Shown: positions 1 to 11,771 of the stretch, in pieces
Layout: each line of letters starts with the position of its first letter
How positions within the stretch are numbered: the first letter of the stretch is position 1
Assembly (NCBI GenBank): GCA_964030475.1
Contig: CAXIPT010000038.1
Span: 103,375 to 167,374 of the forward strand
Direction: 5' to 3'
Origin: Tethya wilhelma
Lineage: Eukaryota > Porifera > Demospongiae > Tethyida > Tethyidae
Length of the DNA stretch: 64,000 nucleotides
Notes under the pieces: generated by a model
What the model saw: only the letters and a program-made list of their open reading frames with translations
What the model was told of the DNA's origin: nothing
The model's database searches: none
Translations under genes and position numbers: made by a program

Positions 1-2046
1 CGGCTGAGTCTAAGCTACCAGTCCTCTTGATGGAACTCCTGGACAGCATTTAATTTGACCAAAATGCTCAAAAGCTCCCCACACCCAATTGCCTACCACA
101 TTCAAGTTGACCTTCGCAGTGATGTTTCACTTGCAGTGGCTTAATTACCTTCAGAATCATTCCAATGGAATCGTTCATCGTGACTTGTCAGGAAACAATG
201 TGCTGGTCATTGCTAGAAGGAGAGCCAAAGTGACTGATTTTGGGATGTCAAAACTAACTAGGCCAGAACAACACTTAGCACCACAAACATTTTGTCCAGG
301 TAATAGCAGTTACATGTCTCCAGAGTCACTTAAGGAGCCACCACGCTACACTGAAAAATTGGATGTATTTTCACAAGGTGTGATCATGATCCAGGTGTGT
401 ACAAAGCTGTTTCCTGACCCTGGACCGACCATAAAGGAAATTGAAGACCTTCGGTCACCTACGGGTACAATACAAGTTCCAGTCCTTGAACTTGAGCGCA
501 GAAAGAAGCACATTGAGATGATCGATGCAACACATCCACTACTTATGATTGCAAAAAATTGTCTAGAGTACAAAGAAAGAGATAGACCATCAGCTGACGA
601 ACTCTGTCAGATGTTGAGAGATTTAAAGGATTGTCAGGAATATACCAAGAGTTGTCAAAACATGCCACTGCAAGAATATGAGAGTTTAAAGCAAGAAAGA
701 GACAAGTTACGATTTGAATTGGCAGAGAAGTCTAAAACAATTGTTGTCAAAACTGTGCAAATAGCTGCACACAAAAGAGAAAATGCTGTAGTTAGAGAAC
801 AAATCAAGGCCTGCCATCAAGAAATTTATGCTAAAAATCAAGAAATTTCAGTAATAACTGATAACACATCAAAGCAATTAGCCACTAAAACTCTAGAAAA
901 TGAAAATCTAAAAATGCAAGTGCATGAACTGCATCAAAAATTATTGGAAAATGAATATGTAACGGCACAGTTTCAGCAGACTACCAACAGCTTCAAAGAC
1001 AGGTCGATGAACTTCAGGACTTGATAACAAAATTTAGTGATAATAAATCAATGCAACATGAACAAGTGCCACAACCGCCAGTAGTGGTACTGAAATCGCC
1101 ATCAAAAAGTAAGACCAAAATAATTGAATTAAAATGGAAATATGGAGGAAAAGCACCTTTCAAAAATTCTTGGCAAAGTATGACTGAGGATGAAGGTGTA
1201 GTCTATTTAACATCAGATTGGAATGTGTTTTCGTACAATTCTTCTACAGGCAAGTGGAATACTGAACTACAACCTTGTCCTCAAATCTGCGGCAGTTTGG
1301 CAATACTGCATGGTCTTCTCACAATGGTTGGTGGTTGGCTATCATCTGATGACAAACCTACTAACAAGCTAGTTTCACTGACTAAGAGAGAAGGTGGTAA
1401 ATGGATTGAACCATTTCCACCAATGCCCACTAGCCGTCGCTATTCTACAACATCTATGTACCAGAACCACCTCATTGTTGCTGGAGGTTCATCTACATTT
1501 TTCAATGATGGAAGTCTAGATGTTGTTGAAATTCTCAATATACACACCTTTGCCTGGTCAACTGCTTCAACTCTCCCTCATCCTTTAGTGTATGGATCAG
1601 CTACACTTTGTGGAAACAGACTGTACATACTCGGAGGAGAAGATAAAGATGGCAAATGTAACTCAGTTTTCTCGTGCAAGCTTCCTGAATTGCTACAGTC
1701 CTCCAATAGGCCATTGCTTGGTCTAGTAGACAGATTGCTGAAATTACGACTGCCAGAAGGCTCAAGCTCAGTATGGAAGTGTGTTTCGAGCACTCCTATG
1801 TATTATTCAACTTGTGCATCAGTTTGTGGGCAATTAATGGCAGTAGGTGGATCCAATGACTCAGGCGAGACTACATCAGAAGTTTACCAGTATGATCCAG
1901 ATATTCAATCCTGGAAAGTCATTAGTCACATGACAACTACTCGACATTCTTGCTATGTAGCTGTTGTAGATGCTAAAAAAATATTAGTACTTGGTGGAGC
2001 TGGCCATGATATTGATACTGTTGAGATAGCATTCTTCTCACAATAA
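1..2046 (+). pseudogene. Kinase / coiled-coil / Kelch gene, 3' part, frame-broken
   Basis: The sequence shows a protein kinase lobe with catalytic loop HRDLSGNN (about nt 175-198), DFG motif (about 237), a substrate-side SPE motif (about 318) and the C-lobe, then a Gln/Lys/Glu-rich coiled coil (about 690-1060), then Kelch-type repeats with paired glycines (GGW, GGS, GGE, GGA) to a TAA at 2044-2046. The fold resembles the tyrosine-kinase-like kinases expanded in sponges. The glycine loop and VAIK lysine lie upstream of the window. The frame breaks near nt 50 and nt 145, each explained by four extra bases, and near nt 980, explained by one missing base; no intron fits such short gaps. Either this copy is decaying or the assembly is poor here. 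Catalytic residues in the visible part are intact. AATAAA signals follow at about 2072. If expressed, it would be a cytosolic signalling kinase whose Kelch propeller binds partners. Confidence 0.62.
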
Positions 2047-2232
2047 TTTTATGATAATATTATTCACCCTCAATAAATAAAGATTAATTTTATTCAGAGT
2101 TCTAAAAAGATACCAATTGTATAATATCAATAAATAGTTAAGTGTTGTGTATAGTTATTAAAAATAAATTGCTTTGTTTGATTAAAATTAATGTAATAGT
2201 AAATTAACTAGGTTGCTTGCTGAAAACAAAAG
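2047..2232. terminator. Convergent 3' ends with crossing poly(A) signals
   Basis: Between the two stop codons lie plus-strand AATAAA hexamers (about 2072-2078, 2129 and 2163) and, on the minus strand, an AATAAAA read from TTTTATT at about 2088-2094. Cleavage 15-30 nt beyond each signal would make the two 3' UTRs overlap by a few tens of bases. Transcript ends were not observed. Confidence 0.45.
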
Positions 2233-5200
2233 TTAATCAAATATAACTTGTGCAACATGAACTTTAACCCCTCCTCCATCTCCACCAGCTATCATAATGT
2301 GTCCATTGGGTAGAACAGTACAACCGGGCATGTCTCGTCCAGTTGGCACGTCACCAACCTTGATCCATTTTGAAGTGCTAGGTTGATAAACATAAACTGC
2401 TTGATTGGGTGGAGGAGGTGGAGTGCTACGAGATTGCTCCTCTTGACTGTTATAGCAGATTCCACCAATTGCAAATAGACTTTCTTGGAAGCCTAGAGCA
2501 ATGGATCTGTCTATTGGAACATCAGGCAGCTCCAGAGAATTCCAAATTGACAATGTTACAGTAGTTGTCAAATTTGTAGTGGCTTCTGAGATGATTTTAT
2601 CAATGCAGACACTCATCACTAGTTTGCTTCCTTCATCAGTATAGCCACCTACAAGAAACAAATTACCACCAATAATGGTCGATGAGAGTTGAGCTCCTTC
2701 TACAGGAAGTGGAGATACATTACGCCATTGTTTGGTTGATAAATTCAACACTTCTACTCTTGCAAGACGGCCTTGTTCCCCTCTGCCACCAGCTACTAGT
2801 AGCCACTGTTTGTATGTGGCAACTGCTGGAGAATTACAAGCTGTATTCATTGGTGGTAGTGAAAATAGCCAACGCTTTTGTATAATGTCCCACACGGCAA
2901 GCTTATTGGTCTTCTTTCTAGTTTTTGGATCTGCGCATGCTCCTCCAACAGCCAAAAGTTGATTTCCATGGATAGCGGCCAGTCTGAAGTACTTGTACTT
3001 GTAGGGAGAAAGACGGCTCCATGAATTTGTTTGTATGTTGTACACACAAACGGTTTGCTCATCTTGAACTGATGCTGCACTTCCTCCTCCAAAGTAGACG
3101 TCTTCTTTTATCACCACAGCACTTGGACCACCGTGCATTTCGAAGGGAATATCACTAGCCTGCTTAAATTTCAGCGTCAGGGGAAGTGATGGTTCTGATA
3201 GTGGTGTCTAATGTGTGTATGTGTTTGAAATCAATGATAATAATGGTCAAATGCCATTTGATAAGGTAAATGCTGGTCTGTGTGTGATATGGTTAACTGT
3301 CAACTAAAATTTCTATCAGCATTATTGATTTATTATCTTTAAGAATCAATTGCTTATTTTTCTATGCTCTAGATAGTCATTATAGTGGTCAACAAATCCA
3401 GGTTGAATAATGCATGTTAATATTTATATAAATACCAGGAGTTTTGAATTTTGAATACCATCAACATCAAGATAGATCAACAATTCACTAACATTCGTAT
3501 CCTGTGGAGTGGCTTGCTTTGCCAAATGTTGACGTTTCACATCTGTGGCCTTCTGGTATGCCGACTCCTGTTGAAAGAAAGTTGATATTTAAGAAACTTT
3601 CAAGTGACAATATTGAAACACATTTTTCTAGCAGTTTATATATAAACTTACACAAATTGCCTCATATTTTTTGACTGTTTTCTTTGCCTGTTCTAGACTC
3701 ATTTTGTTTTGGTTTTGCTGGTATTTTGTTTGTTGTAATTGCAGTTGTAATTTCAAAGCAAATATCATCAGTGTAAAGAGCTCTTGCTCTTTCTTATCAT
3801 TGTCAAGTGTTTGATTGATTTGAAGTTCCTTTGAGCTGCATTCATGGGAGTCCAACACTTCTCGTATCTTAGCCATCTCTCTTTCTTGCTCATTAATCTT
3901 GTCCAAAAGGTGACTGATCTGTTTCTCCTTGGTGATTGATTCTTGAGTCAATGACTCAATCTCTTGTTTCTTTTCACTTGCCTTTTTTGCAGCAATGTCC
4001 TGTTGAATCTAAAATGATTGACAATTATGATTCAGAATCATAAAAACAAACTGTTTCACAAATAATTCTAAATGCTATCTATCTTTACTTACCTCAATTT
4101 CTTCCAGGTATTTGTCATGAGAGTGTGCCTCTGATTCGATCAAATTTTGCTCCATTTTTTCTTGGTAGTCATAGAACTTTTGTCTCAACTCCTCTCGTTT
4201 AGCTTGTTGGTCAACAACTCGAAGTGATTTCTCATCTAGCTCTTTCATTTTCTGAGCTAACTCTTTCTCTTTTTCTGCTAGTTGAGCTCTGGTTAACTCG
4301 AGCTCTTCTTCTTTCTTCCTTATTTCTTCCTTTAGAATCACTAAACCCTTATTCTTCTCTTGGTGGGTAGTTTCATTCCATATTCTCAAACTTTGCTGGG
4401 CCTCCTTCAACATCTGATTCTCTTCTTCTTTGATTTTCAGTTCTGTCTTGAGGAGTCTTATATCCTGACTAAGTGATGACACTTTCATCATGAGCTCTGG
4501 GAAAGTGATTTCCAGATCCATCTCAAGGGCCTTAATAACTGCTTCTTGTGACATCTTAGCTCTCTCCAATTCATCTTCTACAATAGAAAGACTTTCTCCA
4601 AAGTTGAGTGGGCCATTTGATTCACCAGTACCAGATACCTTGGATTGAAAGGATATATATATAGTATTAATCTTGCAATATTATTAGCACGAGTAGCTTA
4701 CTTACTTACCTCATTGTTAATAGACTTAGGAGGTACTGGCACACCTACAGATTTTAATATGCATTATTTTGTAACTAAATTAAACATCATTCCAAAGTAA
4801 CATGTTGTACATACTATATTTCTTTGCTATTTTCTCAGCAAGGTGTCTCCTCCCAATGTTAGCTAGGGCTGAGGCTAGTTTCGTCCAGCTAGGCTTCTCT
4901 AGTTGTTCCCATCGAATCAGCATCTCCAATCTGCAGTCATCAGTATAACGGTGGTCCTTTCGAATGGTCATTAATTCATCTGTAGGTATTTGTAACTGAA
5001 CCCCAAGACTAAACCATTCAGTGATTCCACCAAGCTCCACTTGAAGAGCTGGCAACTCTGCTGTTTCAATCTCATCTAAAAAAAAAAGAAAAAAAATTAT
5101 TAGAAATTAATTTAATGCATATAGTTAAAACTGTACTAGCCGTGCAAACAGTGCTTGTGCTGTATCTTTACATTTTTCAGCTGGAGAAGCATTAGAAGAA

Positions 5201-5956
5201 TCAGAGCTTGTATCTGGCTGATTATGAAATGTGGATGATAAGCTTGTACCTGCCAGTGTACTTTCCGAAGGAATAAAGGGGCCTGGCACCAATTTGGGAT
5301 CGCCTGTATAAGGGTAATTGTATAGTGTACGTGAACTTGGATGATATGGTCTTATAGTACATTAGCTCAAATAAATTACCTGAAGTAATCTTAAACATGT
5401 TTTCATTGAAATCAAATAGTTTGCTTCTTTTCCATGTCTCAAACATGAATGTGTGATTGGCAACATTAATTTCATTTACTACAGGTGGTCTTCCTATAGT
5501 TGGGGACACCAAATAAACTCTTATCTCAACAGCTACCTGAATCTGCAGCTGTTCAGAGAAAGGAGCTGATATTTCTTCAGAGTCGAGCAGCTTTAGCGAT
5601 TTGATTTCTTCTGTGAGAAGATCAAGTATAGCTGATGAAACTTCTTGCTGTGCTATTTCTTTGTTTTTCAAAAATTGCTTCAGCAACGACTTTGATTGGA
5701 ATGTTACTGCCAACAGAGCTACTTGTTCATAGTAAATCTTATCAGTTGAACAAACTCCATGCTTCCTTACTGTGGGATCGATAGCTTTCTGTAACATAGC
5801 TGATAGAGTGAGTGTCACTCCCAGACCATTGAAACTCAATAGTGTCTCTCCATTAACAATCTTGATTGTATTGTCTGAGTGTCCATTGAAGCTAATGGGT
5901 ATCCTCAGGAGAAAGAAGTCACTGTAGCAAGAAGAGAGAGGGTTTACATCTGACAT
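2233..5956 (-). CDS. Death domain / coiled-coil / Kelch protein
   Basis: Exons fit by splice sites and phase: 5380-5956, 5250-5303, 4815-5075, 4710-4744, 4093-4638, 3652-4008, 3436-3567, 2233-3207. The first exon starts at the first in-frame ATG (5956) and encodes about 190 residues I do not recognise. The exon at 4815-5075 encodes a Death-type fold (WFSLGVQL, then RWEQLEKPSWTKLASAL and a helix ending AEKIAKKY). The next exons code for about 340 residues of charged coiled coil, and the last exon for about 320 residues of Kelch repeats (GGGSA, AVGGACAD, VAGGRG, LVGGYTDEG, AIGGICYN, IAGGDGGG). Death domains pair with other Death domains in receptor and NF-kB/IRAK-like signalling, and Kelch propellers bind partners, so a cytosolic adaptor is inferred. 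All exon junctions keep frame, so the gene looks intact. It is convergent with the kinase/Kelch gene, with 186 bp between stop codons. Confidence 0.8.
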
Positions 5957-7120
5957 GTTATCTACTGCAATTTGAATTTTTGTGACTCCAATAGAATCAA
6001 AATCTCAAATTTATAGCAAGTTTGTATTGTAGTACCGTGAGTTTTGATATGATACACATGTAAAAAATTTGAAGTGAAAGTACAATTTTCTGTGTTTACT
6101 ACCCAATTTCCTGTAATGTAAAGGCATTGTATTGCAACACAAGTGACTAAATTTAATTTTCTCCATCTATAGTTATGCAACATTAACTGTTGCACGATAA
6201 AATAATTATCATGAAAATACTAGCTGGAAAAGCAAGGTATGTAAGGGTAATGTACCTTTCCATACATATGTTTTTATTAAATATACTGACAGTGTGTCTT
6301 GATGTTTTCCAAAGGAAATATCTACAATAATAATATTATTATGTTTCCTGTGTCATCTACTAGAAATCTTTTTTTTTTCCTCTTGTAGCACGTGTTGTCA
6401 ACTGATTTCATACCCTTAGTGTCACACAAGAATGTCATGAGTGGTATGATATGAGCCAGACCTGCAAATGCAGTATACTTTCAGTGTAAGCCTGTATAAG
6501 TACCTGAGTTGTAGCCAAAGATTATATACTGTATAGAATGATATTTCAAGCATGTAATACGTATATAGGATCCATTTAAACATTAATGATGAAGAAAATA
6601 CACAATTTTTTGTTATATGCATGCATCAAGTCAGATCTAGAAAAGTCCCTTAATTGCTCTATATAGTTACCTTGTAAAAATCCATGAGTCTGTCCAGTTA
6701 AGTTGTTGATATAATAATTAATGCAATAGTTAACGCACAAGTGATTGTACATATTATACTTCTTAACATGTACATCATGCATTCTATAATTGTTTAACAA
6801 ATTTAATGATGACATTGCAAGATATATAGATAGTGCTCAAGATTATGTTATTAAACTTATTAATTCTAATCATTAATAGTAAACTGTTCATTGCAAAAAA
6901 TTTTTAAAAATTATTAATACGAGAAAAAAAATAATCTATTTTTAACCAACCAATAATAATAAATTTTGTCGTCCATATAAAATTTATAATGACATATTAC
7001 TGCTTTATAAGGGATGTGAAAGGGTTAAACATAGTTGTTGCTTCTCTAAAAAAAGTTATAATCAGTGTATAATTTATAGGGGAAAAGAGTTACTAGAGGT
7101 CTACGCTACATGTAGCTAGC
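5957..7120. other. AT-rich intergenic region
   Basis: The sequence is low-GC with short stop-rich frames and no splice-consistent coding signal. It should hold the promoter of the Death/Kelch gene at its left side and the 3' flank of the DOMON/b561 gene at its right. I see no repeat with clear ends and no RNA gene. Confidence 0.4.
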
Positions 7121-7830
7121 TTAGGATATAGCTACAAAAACCACAAGGGCTACTACAGCTGGTATAAGAACGATCCAGAGGGCAGACAAGAAGGTCCAAC
7201 GAAGAGGTGAATCCTTTGATGAAGGCTTCTTCTTCTTCTTGTCCTTTTCATCCACAGCACTTAGCTTCTCTCCACTGATGACAGTAAGCTCCACCTCATC
7301 ATCCTCCTTCGCTTCTTTTGTGGGTTTGTATTTCTTTCTCCCCTTTTTGTTGCTCTTGTTAGTTGTACATAAGATGAGCTTTATTCCTGGTGGAGCTGTT
7401 TTCATTTGCTCTGCCAGTGTTTGTATTATGTGTAGATGTGTATATGTGTATGTGTGTAAGTATAATTATACATGTGTATGTGTGTACGTGTGTACATGTG
7501 TAGGTGTATGTGTGTATGTGCATAATTGTTGGGCAGGGTAAATCACTAATGATTGTTCAGTAAAGTAAAATTTAATTGCTATTAAAGTTTTTCAGACTTC
7601 TAGATTTGTTTGAAGTGTGTGTTGTACCTTCTTTATCTTTTTGGTGACGAGAGTATTCAGCAATTACAACAAACATCACGATGAATAGAAAACTCAAAAA
7701 GACAAGCAGAGCAACATATATCCAGAACATCTCCATAGCTCGGAAACGACTGAAGTTGTTTCCAAAAATCAACAGACCAAGGGCAACATTTGTCACTGTG
7801 TGATGTGTGTAGTGTGTATGGTTGTGTGTN

Positions 7831-7910
<80 letters not shown>

Positions 7911-8582
7911 GTTGTCATGCATATATACATGGGATTATTCAGGAACATTTCATTCAGAACTAATCACAATAAATTAGTAAATCTTCTACTTTTCTATAAT
8001 GACTCACTGGCTAGTATCTCCACAATCAATCCAACACAAGTTCCATGGATAAGATTGAAAATCCACCGACTGCAAAAGAATTTAACATCAATCTGGTTCA
8101 TTTTGCAATCATACAATCCTGTAACTTACTACTTGTGATCTGGTTTACAGCGGAGAAGGGTTATTAGAGGCTATATGGATGCGGAGAAAACAGATATAAA
8201 ATTAACTACAAAGATTAGATCTCATTTCTTTTTGTGCAGCTTACATTCAGAATGTGTAGAAACATCACAATAAATCCAATAGCAAAATGAGCTTTTCCTA
8301 TTTTCTGTGTATAAAATAATATTATAAGAAGTTAACAAAGTAGTGTTCATGATCAATTATCACACTAATATGTCAAAAGCTTAATTGTAACAAACAAATC
8401 TGACTATGATCATCCATCATGCATGATTATCATAATAGCTATGATTTTTAGAATGCTAATGTTATTAAAAATCTTACATTTTGAGGGCCAAGGTCAATGA
8501 GGCCTCTTATTGGGCTATTGTCTTTGTTTGCAATGAAGATCAAGATAAATCCAGTCGATCCAAGGATGAGTGAGACAACCAT

Positions 8583-8620
<38 letters not shown>

Positions 8621-11600
8621 ATGAGTGCATGTTACTGTGATCGACTGAGCGAGTGTGTCATAATATGGAGTCTACAAACAAAATGTAGTAGTTAGAACTG
8701 TATACTGCAAGCTGTATTCAATGAATAGGGAATAAACTAGTTGTTAATTTTATTGCCCTACCTGGAACCACTCTCCATTGGGCAGTGCTGGCTTCATCCA
8801 TGTGGCAAAGAAGATGGCACTCACGGCCAATAGAGGCCAAGCAATCAACATAAAGATGCCATGAGCTTTAGTCAAAGCATTCCTAATATCTGCATCGTCC
8901 CCTCCTTCCCCCTCTCCTCCAGAGGTGACAGGATTTGACGTGTTCTCATAAACAATACGACTGACAGAGTTATGGGGGCTGGTCAGGATGTTGAAAGTGT
9001 TGCCAGATCCTGAAGACGAGGGTATGGGAGCTTCACGACGTGCCACCAGGATGAAGAGGTCATCGTTGAGGTCAAGATCCCAAGTGCCTACTTCACTTCC
9101 AGCGATCAGCTTTGAAACACTACAGAAAATAGATTACATGATTGTTCACTGAACAGCAATATTATTATTACTTTTTTCCCCTTCATAATACCTGGTATTA
9201 AAACAATTGTAATCCTCATTAAGTAAAAAAAAAATGATCTAGGAATATCAGTTCTGTAAAAAGTACGTACATGTGTGTAATTGTCATTATGGGATTCGAT
9301 TAAACCTTAAACATCTTCAAACAATGGAATACAAACACAATTGCATTGGACTTTTGTGATTTGTACTTAGCAAATTAGTAACAAACATAATCATCTGCAC
9401 GCTGAAATTAAGACAATGTCATGTTATTTAATTTTTTCAGTTTAGTGCAAAATGAACCCTGTCACTTTTTGTACAATGTCATACTTGACAATCATACTTC
9501 AAAGAGATGTTGATGTGCTTATGCAACTATTGATGTTCATTCATTCTGCGCATGTTACCACATGCGCGCATGCGTAGCATTAATTATGACGTAATTTTGC
9601 CGCGCATACAGCCCGCGAGTGCGATTGAATTGCGCGGGATTGATACTAAATCCTTGCTGCCACTCAGTCAGATTCTTGCAAGTTTCAAAGCTGTGTCAGA
9701 GCTGGGGAACATCTTAAAGACGACATTACGGAGCTGTACCACTTCTGTTCAGCAGCTGTTGGTGAAGAAGTTGCCGAGACCAGTTTTGAAAGTCCAAGTT
9801 GACAAGTTTCCAAGCTCTACTTTTGTTCCTGACTATATACCAACAGAACTGGCTATTTCTTCTCGAGCCTTGACACTGCCAGGTAGCTCTATACTGAAGA
9901 GAACAATCTTGTTGGACTTGCAGGTACACAGCTAGATTTCAATATGTTAATTCTGAATCTCTTGACTGTATGTATCAGCATCTAGTACTATAATAACACC
10001 CTCCTACTTCTAGCTTCATTTTATTTGTTTGCTTTTCAAACTGAGTGTACAATAATAGTTGTGTTTGAGTGTTTTATGTGCTGTGAGCTTAAAGACAATT
10101 CTACCACCCTATAGGCCTTTGGAATTCAAATAATATCCTTGTTTGAAATTAATTTCATTAAATTTGGTAGTCAGCTATACTCTGACTGGACTAAGCCAAG
10201 TACACAAGTGAAGATTATGTTTAAGGGTGCTCTTACTTCTGCATGGGGTTATTGTGAACACCTATTTTGTCTCCAAGCCTGCTTCTGACTACTTGTACTT
10301 TTATGCTGTGGCTAAAGCTGATGTTAAGAATTCTGGTTCTTGTGAAACTCAAGTGTTTCAATTTAGAGACTTAGTATTGTAATCTTGCTTTTGTTATTTC
10401 TGTTGTTTGTGTGTTCCTTTGTGTGTCATATTGTCAATTATTATGTTCTGTGTGTTGTTTGTACTACCCCCCTCCCCTCTGCACCTCCAGTTGGTGTGTG
10501 TCATGACAATTACAATATCTATCGTCTGTACATGTATAATAATATAATTATTGTAATATTATTTTACCTTTGCAGGTTTTTCTAAATACCGTAACAGTGT
10601 AACTTTTACGTATTGTCAAGTCAGTAACACAATCAACTACAAACGGACTATCAAATTCGACCAGTACAATGGTACAATACAGTACAAAGGTACTATACTA
10701 ATACTAAAGCACTTGTCATCCTTCTCGTTCGAATAAAACATCCGAATTCGAATTATCTATGATTTCGATAAATCTACACATCGACACAAAGTTTATAATC
10801 GATTTTATTCGTCTCATCAATCTCCAGTTAATATTGAGGTACGTTATTGATGTATTGAGGTGCGTTGTTGATGTGTTGGTATGTTTCGCTTGGTGAATAG
10901 TACAGCGATAAATAATATTATATGTAGCGCTGCAGCGTCATTTGCATGTACACTGTACTGACTGCAGTCTCAAAGTTTGAATGGTATGAATGGTGCATTG
11001 TGGATGTGTTGGAAATGTTTTGTTTCGTGAATGGTAGAGGGAAATGTTTATTGTTGTGGTGTAATGAATTATGAATTATATGAGTTACATAATGATAAAC
11101 ATGCGTCTGACATTTACACGCGCACTAACTGAACGGTGCATGTGTTGTGGATGTGTTGGAAATGTTTGTTTGGCGATTGATTGGTACATGGAAATAATAT
11201 ACAATGTTGTGGTATTATAATGAATTACAGAGTTGTATAATGATAAACAGGCGTCCGACGTTTTCACGTGCACCAACTGCCGCGTTTCAGAGTTAGAATA
11301 TTTGTTGGTCTCACCATCTTCTTCACTGGTTCAACTGCTTTGGGTTCATCAGGACATACAGCTAGTTGCATCAGTGATCAATAATTTTTCATCAAGTTAC
11401 ATTGGCAAGATTCTTTAAGAATACAGATCGATGTGGTCATGTTGCCTCATATCTGATGGCGATGTGTCTACGTCTTGATCTATATATTGTTTAAGGGTAT
11501 CTCTATATACACAGGCTGGGGTATCACTTGTGCTACTGGTGATCTCTGTACACAGGCTGGGGTATCACTAGTGTTACTGGTGGTCGTCTACACATCGTGG

Positions 11601-11718
11601 CTGGGGTATACAGCCACACATCAGAGTTGGTTGGTAGATTGGGCTACTCTGCATGTTGGTCTAGCAGCTTAATTTTGTTAGTTTCCATGTGAATCTACTG
11701 ACAGTGGTCTCTTCAAGC

Positions 11719-11771
<53 letters not shown>

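Noticed and set aside
7800..8138. Plus-strand frame with Cys-Val repeats
   Set aside because: It is a translation of the (TG)n microsatellite; the same holds for similar frames at 15093, 30206, 33024 and 43108.
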